The notes beneath the pieces were generated by a model. That model saw only the letters and a program-made list of their open reading frames with translations. It searched no databases and was not told the origin of the DNA. A stretch of 64,000 nucleotides of DNA from Naematelia aurantialba (Eukaryota; Basidiomycota; Tremellomycetes; Tremellales; Naemateliaceae): positions 124,001-188,000 of the forward strand of contig JAKFAO010000010.1 in the NCBI GenBank assembly GCA_021527695.1, written 5' to 3'. This document shows, one piece after another, positions 32,740 through 44,100 of the stretch. Within the stretch, counting starts at the first letter, position 1; every line of letters begins with the position of its first letter. Both the position numbers and the translations under genes were made by a program.

Positions 32740-33260
32740 CTTGCGGCGTAGTGTACGTGGTGCAGTCTCCGTGTACCGTGCGTGTGCCGTCTCCGGCTCT
32801 GTGTCTGTGCCTGGGTCTGTGTCTGTGTCTGCGTCTATGTCTGTGTCTGTGTCTTCGTCCGTCTAGTGCCCCTCGAGGCCTTTGAGGTGCGCGTCGAAAG
32901 CGTAGCTCGACGATATCTACGAGGATCCGTATCCGTGGTTTCTAGTCTGGCAGGACGTTGCAACCTGAAATTTGGTGGAGGCGGCGAGCGCCGCTGGACA
33001 CACGGGCGAGATGCGTCTATATTCGCCACTCGTCGCCCCAGGCTTGCAGCGTTTCCTGTGTTGCATGTGTCCCAGCGGCGCTACCTCGTCTCCCTACCTT
33101 AGTACAAGCATAAACAGCGTGCAGAAGGGCGTTTAGTGAAGTGTCCGGGTATATAGAGGGTGGTTTATGGTTGCGTCACAGGCCGACGTGTAACGACAAG
33201 CAGCGAGCAGCTCAAGTGCGTAATGGTCGTGCATACAAACATGATGGGAGCGATGAATAT
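32740..33260. promoter_or_regulatory. MPP6-like promoter with TGTGTC repeat
   Basis: 521 bp between the MPP6-like start and the MAK16 stop, both genes on the minus strand. A GTCTGTGTC-rich repeat at 32793-32865 lies 55-125 bp before the MPP6-like start. No gene is seen. Confidence 0.5.
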
Positions 33261-34957
33261 CTACCAGTCCTTGAGCATCTCGCGGGACAGCGGCTCCGTC
33301 TCCATCTCGTACTCGATATTGACTCTTGGTTCTGGGTTTGTCAGTTGTGTTTCGGCGTGAGAGGGAGAGAAGGCGAGGAGGGAAGTAACGAAGTGGACGA
33401 AGAACTGAGGAACAAGGGAAGGAAGGGGGAAGGACGGGGGAAGGAGGGGGAAGGAAGGAGGAAGATGAATAGCGGAAACGGAAGGATGGAGGAGGAAGAA
33501 CATCGACATACTCCGCTTTGCTCCCTTTCTCGGCTCGATTCTCGGTGCCTTGCGCTTGACAGCTCCATTACCAGCTGGTCGGGCGGGGGCGGGTTTGGCC
33601 GCAGGATCCGGCGCGCCTTCACCCGCTTCATCGTCCTCTGCGTCCTCACCGTCTCCGTCGCTGACCTGGAGGTCTGATGGGAATTCTTGCTCCGAGCCCT
33701 CTTCGTCGGAATCGAACTCGTCAAACTGAGATGTCAGCGTGTCAAGCCGGTTCCAAACACAGGGATTTCTATTTTTTGGGACGGAGTTGGAGAAAGGTGT
33801 GGCATGTGCGAAATTCAAGAACCCTTCACTCACCTCGCTCCCCGAGTAATCCTCCAGATCGTCCATGCTCTCCGCTTCACTATCCTCCACATATTCCCTC
33901 TCTTCTTCCTCGTCCACATCCGAAACATCATCCACCAGTTCATCCTCCAGCTCTCGCTCCTTGCCCTTGGCGCGATCCATATCCAAGACTTGGCGCCAAA
34001 CGTCCTCGTTAACGTTAAGCGGAGCGTCGCCATACGCTTTCGACCGCAGTCGTTCCAACAGCTCTTTCTCGATATTCTTCTCAAGGTGCGCTGCTGCCAG
34101 GGCCTTACGCTCGCGAGTGGCTTCCCGCCGATCCAGCTTTTTCTTGATTCCCACGAGTTTGGGCCTGCAAGCGCAATGTCAGCAACGACACCGGGAACAG
34201 GCCAGTTTGGCGACACATGACTCGATGCGGCACTGCCCAGGAGACAAATACCTTCCGAGAGGAATGGAGATCACTTACTGCTGGGAGAGGCTTAGTCGGC
34301 GCATTTTTATGAGATATTGCGTGATCTTCGTGAGACGCTGTTTGCATTTGTGCGTGATGAAGTTTGGCCAAAATATCAATTCCTTGTCAATCTGTGCATC
34401 GTCAGTACGCCGAATCCATAGTCTGCGTGACACGATCCGCCGCGCCGACCCGCTTGTCGCCAGGAAACTCACCTGTTCAAGCGCCTTGGCGTAATTGTTC
34501 GACAGCTTGATCCGCTCCCACATGTTTGCCGGTGTATGTGCGCGTTCAATCGTCTTGACGTATAGATACAGCACGCCTTTACTCCGCGTCAGCTGGGCCA
34601 GGCGTCCTCTGTCTGCATGGAGAGAGCTGACCTTCTTTCTCCCGGACCGTCGCATAGCGCGAATTGGCAAGAGGGCATGACTGGCGAGTGCACAAGCCAG
34701 TGAGGTTGTACTCGTTCCGACAGAAGTTTTGCGTCACAGTCCTGGGTCTCATGAGTCTCTAAAATCCTAATGGGAGTATAAGGGTGAAGCATACCTGACT
34801 TTGTACGAGCAGAACCTGGTAGCCATCAGTGCTGCACGACTGCAAGAGAGAGAGAAAGGACTGACTGGTGGTTGATGACCGACCAAATCACGTCGTCCGA
34901 CTACCGTGATCGTCAGTTGCCCGCGCGTCTGCCCTGGAGCGAGTGGCTGACCTGCAT
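33261..34957 (-). CDS. MAK16: MAK16, pre-60S ribosome assembly factor
   Basis: Nine exons (34957-34952, 34900-34866, 34815-34795, 34741-34632, 34576-34473, 34391-34279, 34164-33834, 33725-33512, 33331-33261) sum to 1005 nt, 334 residues. It begins [19 protein letters not shown], then [20 protein letters not shown] with the zinc-binding Cys set, [20 protein letters not shown], and [19 protein letters not shown], the standard MAK16 fold. The C-terminal third is acidic and disordered ([17 protein letters not shown]), then [19 protein letters not shown], as in the family. It acts in the nucleolus on early 27S pre-rRNA particles. The first coding exon is only 6 nt (ATGCAG) and the third is 21 nt. 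The last intron has a pyrimidine-rich sense strand. Confidence 0.95.
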
Positions 34958-35210
34958 GATGCCTCTATACCTGCCTACTCGACGTCTCGAGCCCGCTGCC
35001 GTCGTGTGTCTAGAGCAAAAACGATCAAAGCTTCACCTCGCCGGAACTGCTCCAGCCGGAAATTTGTTTTTCTTTCCGGCGTTTCTTGCTTTTATCCCAA
35101 CGGTCGCCCCCCTCCCGCCACTGGGCCTGACGAGCTTGCAGTAGAGAGTCTGCATCAACGCATCAACGCATCCAGCAACAAAGCGTAGCACCACTCATCA
35201 GATACCTAGA
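34958..35210. promoter_or_regulatory. Divergent promoter between MAK16 and the DUF1640 gene
   Basis: 253 bp separate the two start codons. The region must drive both genes. No specific box is claimed. Confidence 0.5.
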
Positions 35211-36101
35211 ATGTCGCTCGCCCTGCTCTCTCAGCCGACGACAAGCCGCGCCGGCGCAGCAATAGCATCAGGTCAGCATCGGCTCCTCCTCCTCGTCCTC
35301 CTCCCACTCCCTCATGGCCGAGCTGACAAAACCAGCACTGCAGCTCCAGCGTCGCAGAGCGTTCCACGCCTCGCCTCAGCGGTTCCAGCCGTCCACCGTC
35401 CCGAAGCCGCCGCACGTCATCTCGACCTTCGACACGCATAGATTCATCACTCGTCTGACGGAGAACGGGCTCACGCCCGATCAGGCAGAGAGCGTGATGG
35501 GCGTGTTTCAGGAGGTGGTGGATGAGAGTGTCAAGGGGTTGGAGGGGGTTTACGTGACGAGGTCGGACCATGAGAAGGTGAGTGTCTCTCTATCCGGTGC
35601 ATCCTTTGCATCCAGCGCCAACCCGCGTAGCAACGGTACGACCAGCGGATCGACTTTGCCCAACTCAAGTCCGACCTACAGCACAACGAGAAGAACGACC
35701 TCACGGGCATGCGGGCCGAAAACTCATCACTGATGAACGAAGTCGAGAAACTCAAGCAACGGCTTCGGGAAGAACTCACCCGCACCCAGGCCGGCGTGCG
35801 GCTGGATCTGAACCTCGAAAAGGGCCGGATCAAGGAAGAGGCGTCGCAGCAGGAACTCAAGATCCGAGAGGTCGATACGCGTATCGAGAGTGAGATTGCG
35901 GGTCTGCGCACGCAGATTGAGCAGGCAAAGTTCTCGATTCTGCAGTACCTCGTCGGTGTGGCCACGGGTAGTGCTGCGCTCTTGGTGAGTCCAGCTCGCT
36001 GTGGCGCAAGATATGCTGACGCGTGTACAGTTGGCATACATGCGCATGATGGTCAGCTACATAGCCCTGCAAGTCCTACAGCTGACCCCAAGCAGATGTA
36101 G
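35211..36101 (+). CDS. Mitochondrial DUF1640 coiled-coil protein (FMP32/MCUR1-like)
   Basis: Exons 35211-35271, 35336-35577, 35631-35984, 36031-36051 and 36096-36101 give 227 residues. The N-terminus is basic with few acids (RRRAFHASPQRF), a likely mitochondrial presequence. Then comes the family start STFDTHRFITRLTENGLTPD and QAESVMGVFQEVVDES, a long coiled coil (about residues 115-205), and a C-terminal membrane segment (SILQYLVGVATGSAALLLAY). FMP32 and MCUR1 relatives sit in the inner mitochondrial membrane and have been linked to cytochrome oxidase assembly and calcium uptake. The last coding exon is just Met-stop (6 nt) after a 44-bp intron with a CTGAC branch. If that intron is retained the frame runs on with unrelated sequence. 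The final exon is therefore less sure than the rest. Confidence 0.85.
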
Positions 36102-36280
36102 ATCCACATCGTCTCTCCGGCAACATTGGTGTGCGGTTTGCGGCGATTACAGGACTGCCTTTCAACATGCCAAACCTGTCCATCCCTCACATCGAGTGGA
36201 CGCAGTTCACAATTCACAAATTGTAATAATATGCATCAACATACACAGCGGCAAATTGCTTCTGATACTCCCGGTTGAAC

Positions 36281-37430
36281 TCAGTCATCATCACTGTCAT
36301 CCGAGTTGAGATCCAGATTGAACACGGCATGCCGATCTGCGACTCGGTCCGACTCCTCCCTGTGTCCTTCGTACTTGTCCGCCACCGCTTTCTCGGTCTC
36401 TTTCCGCTCTGACATGAATCAGCACATATTGGCGTTTCAGGTAACCCGACTTTGCAGCATAGCCCAATGTCACAAGATAAGGATCCGATGCGGGAGCGTG
36501 CGGGGGAGAGTGAAGAGGGAACAAGAGGGGACAAGAGGGCATGAGAGGGCATAAGAGGGGACAAGAGGAAACGGGGAGAGAAGAGGGGATAAGACGAGAG
36601 AAAGAGAGAAGATAGCGCAACTCACCGTCGCCTATGACGCCAGTATCCCCCATCCCAGACATACTTCCAGCACTCTTGAACAATATACCCATGCGCATAC
36701 TCATCTCGGTCGGCCAGGGCTGATGTTGGGCTTTGTCAACCGGCGCAATCAACGAGGATACCGGCGCTGAGGAGGTATTGCCCAACGCCAGGGCGTGGGC
36801 TAATAACGCTTCGACTTGTATTGGTCCTATTTCTTCTCAGCACAATGTCCTACGTCAACTTGCTCCAGGACACCGAGCAGGGCGTGTGCGACCGACAGTG
36901 CATGTGCAGGAATCGCGGTCGCGGCACCGTCGCCCGTGTACTGTGGTACACCGTCGTCCGTCGCGGCACCGTCTGCCCTGGCCATCCAGATTCGACTCAC
37001 GCTGCTCGACCCTATCGATTCCGTCGATCGTCTCCCGTCCCTTGACTACCAACGCCTCCAGCTCTCTCCTGCCTTCTTCCAGAGTCCTCACGAGCCCTCT
37101 GACCCGACGCTCGAGCTCAACGACCTCGGCTTTCCGCCTCTCCAGCTCGCGCCAGGCGGCTTGGTGCCTCTCCGCCGCTTGGACGAGGTACGCGAGCTCA
37201 TCCGTCCGATCGGACAGGCGCGTGTAGAGATTGGTGATGGGTTGAAAATAGAGCTGGTTCAGAGGGTGCGCAGACGAGGACGAGGATGCCACAGCGTTGT
37301 TGGCGGAGGGCGATGGCGAGGCCAGATGAGAGAAGAGTTCCAGTAGGTGGGAGTGTTGTGTGGCGAGGTTGGTGAGTAGTTGGGTGCGGAGGGGCTGCGA
37401 CGTGGACTGTGATGGAAGGGTGTAGGTCAT
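36281..37430 (-). CDS. MED4: Mediator complex subunit 4
   Basis: Exons 37430-37001, 36826-36626 and 36408-36281 sum to 759 nt, 252 residues. The first part forms a helical and coiled region (LYTRLSDRTDELAYLVQAAE and following heptads). After the first splice comes PIQVEALLAHALALGNTSSAP, the typical MED4 'leading to TSAPP' segment, then WPTEMSMRMGILFKSAGSM, matching the family's WP-D/E-x-x-MRxG pattern. The end is acidic (LDLNSDDSDDD). MED4 is a structural subunit of the Mediator middle module and links activators to RNA polymerase II. The long first intron (36827-37000) contains a 41-bp-period duplication and an open frame, but skipping it is needed to reach the MED4 motif. Assignment is by motif and layout. 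Confidence 0.82.
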
Positions 37431-37634
37431 CGTGACGGGTTCAAGAGCAAGCAACGCAAGCAAAGCACACAAAGCGGGCAGAGAGTAGGAGACTACAATC
37501 GTAGCGATCCGCTACAACGAGAGAGTGGCACGTGGTCAACACGTGCGTTGCACGTGTCATGACTTGTCGAGTGTTCAGTCAGAGAGGCTCTGTCAATTGC
37601 TGGACGAGTAGAACGTCAACGCAGCGCTGGCAGC
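37431..37634. promoter_or_regulatory. MED4/UFE1 bidirectional promoter with three phased CACGTG boxes
   Basis: 204 bp separate the two start codons. Perfect CACGTG palindromes occur at 37529-37534, 37540-37545 and 37551-37556, each 11 bp from the next, so they face the same side of the helix. The sequence is seen directly; binding by a Cbf1-, Myc- or USF-type bHLH factor is inferred. Confidence 0.75.
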
Positions 37635-39236
37635 ATGTACTTCGACCAGACAGCGGCGTTCCGCGACTTGATCGCCGAGTCCTCCTCCCGTGCTGGATCG
37701 TCGACTTCCCCGCCTCGGCTGCCACGCACTCGCTCGCGCTCACGGCGACCCGAAGCCGAGTCTGACCAGTTTATGAAAGAAGCCTACCGCATCGTGAGCT
37801 CATCTACCTCGCCACACTTGCCTGCTGCCACTCCTGTTTGAGCGCCATCAGCCCCGTCCCATGCCAGAAGCCTCGGTTCCACTGCCATTACCGCTTCCAT
37901 GCCACAGCTACCAATTCCATACCGAAGCTTCCGCTTGCATGCTTCCACGGACTCGCCGCCATGCACCCGCCATGTCACTGACACTGACGACGACAGCACG
38001 AGCACCTATCCTCACTCAACACCCTTCTAGGATCTATCCGCAAGCCGTATCTGTCCCTTACGGCGCAGCCGCCGTCTCGTCGTCCCCGACCTGCCGGAAA
38101 TGGCCATACTCATGACGACGAGAATGGCGACGAGGAGGGCGAGCTGGCCGAGGGGCGGGAACTGCGAAAATGGGAGGGGAGCAAGTACCTCAGCGATCGG
38201 GAGAGGGACGAGATTGATCTGAGGGGGAGGATGATCCTACGGCGGTGTCGGGAGAGGGTTCGCGTATTGGAGGAGAGCGAGAAGGGTAGGTCACGTTGAT
38301 TCTTCCGCAGATCACTGTCAGTCTCTCATCGGTAACGGCCGCTGTTCACTGGTCACTGGTCACTGGTCACTGGTCACTGGTCACTGGTCGCTGTTCACAG
38401 TCCACTGTTCACAGTCCACTGTTCACTGTTCACTGTTCACTGTCCGCTGAACGAATCCTCAAGGTGGTGTGCCGTTGCTGACTCTGGCAGGACGACAAAA
38501 GGCTGCCCCCACTCCCTCGTCGCTCCTGCACACCTTCCTTCCCTCGCTCTCATCATCAGCCACAGCAACACTCAGCACCACCTATGCGCTAATGCGAGCC
38601 CATCGAGCGTCTATTCTATGGACCCTAGACCGGCAACTTGCGACCACCTCGCAGACCATGGCGGATATGCAGGAGGAGCGCTCGCGGCGGCGGGACGAGC
38701 GCTCGCGTACCCTCGGTGGACAGGCTGCGAGAGAAGTCGCCATCCTCCAAGCGCGCGGGGCAGCCGGTCCCTTATTCTCAGCCTCATCCTCATCTTCGTT
38801 CGCATCTGCCTCTGCTGGCTCTGGCTCTGCCTCTACGTTCGGCGGGCCAGCCGCACCAGCTCTGCCTCTGACGATCGTGGCCCCCGACGAACCCGCCATT
38901 GAGTCCCAGCTCTCCCCGGCGCAACTGCAGGAATTCGCGAGCGAAAACTCCGCACTCCTCAGCCACATGGAAGAACAGCTCACCAGCGTCCTCTCGGCCG
39001 AAAAGAGCCTGCTCGAAATCTCGGCGATGCAGACCGAGCTCGTGCGGCACTTGGCGCAGCAGACGGAAATCACAGACAGGCTGTACGAGGAGGCCGTAGG
39101 CACGGTCGCGGAAGTGACCAAGGCGAACGAGCAGCTCAAAACCGCCAAGCGCAGGGGCGAAGAGGGCAGGCTGTTCTTGCTGATTTTTCTGCTGGGGGCG
39201 AGTCTGGGCATATTGTTTTTGGACTGGTACGCGTGA
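37635..39236 (+). CDS. UFE1: Syntaxin-18/UFE1-type Qa-SNARE of the ER
   Basis: Exons 37635-37793, 37997-38285 and 38491-39236 give 397 residues. The N-terminus carries the syntaxin-18 block FMKEAYRIHEHLSSLNTLLG continuing SIRKPYLS, then the DEIDLRGRMILRRCRERV helix. The SNARE motif (about residues 310-370, ENSALLSHMEEQLTSVLSAE, then LLEISAMQTELVRHLAQQTE) has the central Gln of a Qa-SNARE. A single C-terminal anchor (LFLLIFLLGASLGILFLDWY) ends the protein. In yeast, Ufe1 receives Golgi-to-ER vesicles and acts in ER fusion. Between the two helical parts is a Ser/Ala-rich linker (residues 245-275). Intron 2 contains a 7-bp tandem array (38341-38449). The exon 2 acceptor at 37996 restores the conserved HEHLSSL block. 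Confidence 0.92.
38341..38449. repeat. CACTGGT/CACTGTT heptanucleotide array in UFE1 intron 2
   Basis: About 15 copies of a 7-bp unit, first CACTGGT (five perfect copies) and then CACTGTT/CACAGTC variants. All keep the 7-bp period, as read directly. Confidence 0.9.
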
Positions 39237-39477
39237 TGCACTCGTTGGCAATGGCGCCGCCGCTATCCTCTCCGCCGACGCCTCCCGCCGCGCAGCCGCC
39301 GACTGGTGCGTGTGCATGTATGACTCCGGCATACAGGTCCAGAATACAGAGAGAGAGAGAGCTCTGAGGATCTGACCACTCAAGACGCATACATGCATAG
39401 GATGCAGCGGTTTCAAGTATCTCACGGCTGCATACTAGTACATAGGGATACAAGCAGTCCTCCAACCGCCCTCCTCC

Positions 39478-40811
39478 CTACTCGTCCTCCCCCGACGTCG
39501 ACGAGCGGCGCACCACACTCCGATGGGGGCGCAACATCTCGGTTCGCTCGGTGAGAGGCTCGTCGTCCTCGCCATCGTCACTCGTATCGTGGTACTCCCC
39601 AAACAAGGCTCCTTCCTCCAATGCCTCGGCTGCCAATTCGCCTTGGCGCGACTTTTCCAGGTTGCGCATCTGTTCCAGAGTAAGGCGGTAGATCCATATC
39701 CCCGTCAAGACGGAGATGGAAGCGGAGACGCCGATAGAGCCGATGTTGAGCCAGAAATGTAGGGGATCGTGGCTTGGTGTCTCGGAGGTTAGCGAGGTGA
39801 GGCGAGAGCCGATAAAGACCGGAATGAGCAGGCGGGGCTGCATAAGACTGCAGTCTTGTGAGCGACACCGACTTGTCATGTAGATATGTATAGACGAGAC
39901 GGGCCGCAACGCACAGGTTTGCGATCATGAATTGCCAAAACTTGACACACTCTATGCTCTGCACAGAGTATCAATATCAGTATCAGTCGTGCATGCCGTC
40001 CGCCTTTTTTGCACGAAGAGGGGCTAAGGCGATCGGCAGCGGAGAGAACGCACAGCGAAAAGACCATTGCCTATTGCCCATGGGATCGGGCAGTAGCGGA
40101 TCATGATGACCAGCGGGAGACCTTTTGCTCGCATGACGTTGGCGAACGCTTCCCACTTGGGATTCGAATATCGCCCAATCCACTTGACGAAGAATGTCTG
40201 CATACGCGTCAGTGGGCGAAAGCTGCAACAGCCAGAACGCGTGCTACTGACCCTGATGGAGAGAAAGGCAAATGCCGAGCCGGTCATACTTGCCGACACC
40301 GCTATAAGCGCTCCAGGCCACATTCCATAAATGAAGCCGATGAGCGTCATGCTTCCCATGAATCCGAACAACGGCGGATGGCTAGCCAGTACTGATCCGT
40401 TAGGCTCATGTCTTTGTACAGCGGGACGGGCCGCTTACCGACCATGAGCACGCAGATGGCGACTCCACCCGCGCCGAGACCTTTCAAGTGCTGAGCAAAC
40501 GTGTTGAACCAGCCCCCAATCCGAGTAGGCGTGATGATGACGATCAAAGCCAGAAGGACCAAGTTGATCGCTGTTACGCTCCTACACTCGTCAGCCCGCC
40601 TTGCCGTATGCGTATGATGACTCGGCAAGGGCAAGTTACCAGATGGCAGTCTACGACCGTCGATTTAGCAGCGCTCTGAGCATTCGGCCGATGGTTCACC
40701 TAGACTCACCTTTCCTTTCGGGCCCAGTCGATGGTATCTGTGCAGAACATCCCGGGGCGCGCTCCGAAGTCTGCTCGCCCATGTCGGTGCGCCGGTATCC
40801 AGGTGGGGCAT
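39478..40811 (-). CDS. TVP38: TVP38-family Golgi membrane protein (VTT/SNARE-associated domain)
   Basis: Seven exons (40811-40710, 40650-40640, 40581-40439, 40391-40252, 40197-40054, 39958-39915, 39847-39478) sum to 954 nt, 317 residues. After a soluble N-terminus come several membrane segments (TAINLVLLALIVIITPTRIG; LGAGGVAICVLMVVLASHPP). The VTT core has FGFMGSMTLIGFIYGMWPG and RYCPIPWAIGNGLFA, the family motif. The C-terminal tail is acidic and Ser-rich (EYHDTSDDGEDDEPLTERTE). TVP38/TMEM64 relatives are Golgi or ER scramblase-like proteins with roles in membrane traffic. Exon 2 is only 11 nt (codes for Thr-Ala-Ile-Trp with its neighbours); without it the frame fails. Confidence 0.88.
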
Positions 40812-41199
40812 AGCTGCAGTTCTTCTGTATATACGTTCTTCTGTATATACAAAGCCAGGTGGACAAGACGCAGTCCAAACGGCCCAACCCTGTCAACTAC
40901 CTGGTGCGCGACGAGATGTGGGGTCCCCGCGTCCAGCGGCGATTCAGACCGGAATTAGCCGTGGTGGCAATTCTTCAACCCTTTCAAGTCTGTTTTCAAG
41001 CTCTTTCTGCTGGTCTAACGCTTCGTCTACATCGTCTGTTCGGCCTGCCAAGTAGCTGCTTCTTGACGTGTAGAGGCTCGGGAGGATCTCCGACTCCCCA
41101 AGGCAGACGGCTCCGTTACTCGGCTCCATCACTGGAAGTGAAGCGCTCTTTCAGTGTCCATCTGTAGTCGGTTCTCTCCGCTTTTTCTGCTCTGACAAT
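40812..41199. promoter_or_regulatory. Divergent promoter between TVP38 and RAT1
   Basis: 388 bp between the start codons with no clear sequence element. It contains a short CTTCTGTATATACGTT direct repeat (about 40820-40850). Confidence 0.5.
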
Positions 41200-44100
41200 A
41201 TGGTAAGCTGCTTTCTGCGAGCATATTCCGCCTTGCTGACACACCCTAGGGTGTCCCGGCACTCTTCCGCTGGCTTTCGAAAAAGTACCCAAAGATTGTA
41301 ACGCGCGTTGCCGAGGACACGCCGACCAAAGTCCGTAACCAGGATGGAGAGATCACAGAGGTGCCTATACGATACGAAGGGAAGAATCCGAATGGATTCG
41401 AGGTCGATAACCTCTACCGTTCGTTCTTACGAGCGTAATTAGTGCATGTCAAGTAGCAACAGCTGACGAGACTAGTGGACATGAACGGTATTGTACATCC
41501 ATGTACTCATCCCGAGGGCAAGCCTGCACCCGAGACAGAGGAGGACATGATGGTGGAGATATTCAAGTACACGGAGCGCGTCGTCAACATGGCTCGGCCA
41601 AGAAAAGTGCTCATGATGGCCATTGGTCCGCTTCGTTTTCATCGTGAAAGATAGCGAGCTGATCATGGACAGATGGTGTCGCACCACGAGCCAAGATGAA
41701 TCAGCAGCGCTCACGACGGTTCCGGGCGGCTCAAGAGGCAGCGGAGAAAGAGGAGGAGAGGAAAGAGGCCATCAAGCTCTTCGAGGCGATGGGTCATCCA
41801 GTCTCAGAGGAAACACGAAATCAGAAAACATGGGATACAAATGCAATCACTCCGGGTACGTCATGTTCCATCCAGCAGCAGGTACGGCGCGGACAACGCT
41901 AATCCTGTGCAGGCACACCGTTCATGGACCTCCTCTCGATGTCGCTCAAATACTGGGTGTCTCACAAATTGACCACCGATCCCGGATGGCGCGACTTGAA
42001 GATCATCATCTCCGACTCGTCTGTTCCCGGTGAGGGCGAACACAAGATCGTCGACTGGATCCGCCGACAACGGTCGCACCCCACATGGGACGCCAATACC
42101 TCGCACGTCATCTATGGCTTGGACGCAGATCTAATCATGCTCGGTCTCGCTACGCACGAACCACATTTTCGGGTACTGCGTGAAGATGTTTTCGCCCAAG
42201 GGTCAAAAAGATCGACGGCATGCAAGAACTGCGGAGAAGAGGGCCACTTTGCGGCAAACTGCAAGGGTCTGTCCAGTCCTCTCGATTCATCTATAAGTCA
42301 TGCTGATCCGTGGTCGCCAGGTCAAAAGAAGGCTCCAGATCCCCATGTCGTTGAAAAGGCAGAACCAGTTGATCCCAAACCATTCATCTTCCTCGACGTA
42401 TCTGTACTTCGCGAATACCTGGCAGTCGAGCTCAACGTCCCACATGTGCCCTTCCACTTTGATCTTGAACTCGCCATTGACGATTGGATCTTCATGATCT
42501 TCTTTGTGGGCAACGACTTCTTGCCTCACCTCCCGAGTCTTGAGATTCGAGAGGGTGCCATCGACGTCTTGTTGAAGATTTGGAAGAGCGAGCTTCCCAG
42601 GATGGGCGGCTATCTGACGAATCATGGAAAGGTCCATCTGGATCGGGCGCAAGTAATCTTGGAGGGGTTGGCGAAGAGCGAGGATGAGATCTTCCAAAAG
42701 CGGAAAGAAGGTGAGGAATTCCGTCCCCTTTCGTCCTCTTTCCTGCTTCTAATTTTACTGGTTGCTGATTAAGTAGACGAGGATCGGCAAGAACAGAGGC
42801 AGCAACAGCGGCGCGCAGACGATCATCGGCGGCAGGATCAAGCAAAGGCGGCAAAGGATGCCGCGCAAAATGGCACCACGGTGTTAAACGGCCAAGAATA
42901 CGTTGCAATCACGCCAGCTGCGACCGCTCGCGGGGGTGCATTGCACCCGTCCTTGCCCACTCGTCCTGGATTCGACCTTGTGCCTAAGGATGAACTAGCA
43001 TCTGCTACTCCAACCTCGAAAAAGAGACTCACCGAGCATGAGCGAGACAAGCTGGCGTACATGCCTGGACCCGACGCGATCCCCGCTCTGCAAAGTAGTA
43101 ATCTTAACGCAGTGGATCATAGCAAAGAGGTCCGCATGGCCAACATGTCGGCTGCTGAAAAGCTGCGGGCGGAGCTCGCGGGTAGTGTCGTAGACACAGT
43201 TGAGCCAGAGGCAATACCGGAGTCGGACGAAGCTCCTACGACGGACTCAAAGGCGGTCGGCAGTGGAGCGGATGAAGACGCAGCGGTCGCGGCCGATATG
43301 AATGTCGAGTCTGAGGCCGCGGACGGGAATGACGACGAAGATCAGGATGCTGCAGAGGACGATGATGAAGTCGCTGCAGACGAAGAAGTGGACACGCCAC
43401 GGAAGGGCAGTCGCGGCACAAAACGGAAGGCCGACGATGACGGCGAGGAGGGCGACAGTAGTGATGTCGAGGATCCACCGAATCCCGAAGCCGATCAACC
43501 AGTTCCCAAGAAGAAGCTCAAGGTGAATCCAGACGGAACAGTAGAGGGCTACTTTGACGAGGTTCGGTAAGTCGCGGGTATGCTAGCCTGGCTGGTTGAC
43601 TGACAGAGCAGGCTATGGGAACCTGGGTACCGAGAGAGATACTATGAGCAGAAATTCGGTGTGCAATTGTCAGACACTGAATTCATATCCCAGTGAGTAT
43701 TCTGATTTCTGCAAGAGTTGCGCTGAAGACCCGCAGAATCACCAAGAGCTACATGGAAGGCTTGTGCTGGGTGCTCGAATACTATTATCAAGGTGTTCCG
43801 GCGTGGGACTGGTACTATCCATACCATTACGCACCGTTTGCCCAGGACTTCAAAGACATTGGCAAGCTGGATATCTCGTTTGAGGTGCACGAGCCATTCA
43901 AGCCGTTTGCTCAACTCCTTGGAGTCTTCCCCGCAGCAAGGTCAGCTCCAAAGATCACCATGCGCAGTAGCTGACGCAGTTTAGTCGGAAACATCTGCCA
44001 GAACCCTTGCAGACGCTCATGACCCACGAGGATAGCCCTATTCTCGACTTTTATCCAGATGATTTCGACATTGATATGAACGGCAAGAAAATGGCATGGC

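Noticed and set aside
36855..37001. MED4 reading through its first intron to a stop
   Set aside because: The read-through product is Arg/Cys-rich low complexity and loses the MED4 motif that follows after splicing.
38341..38449. CRISPR-like array
   Set aside because: The 7-bp unit has no spacers; it is a plain tandem array in a fungal intron.
25867..40811. Secondary-metabolite or other specialised gene cluster
   Set aside because: The neighbours are unrelated housekeeping genes (ribosome, Mediator, SNARE); no core biosynthetic enzyme is present.
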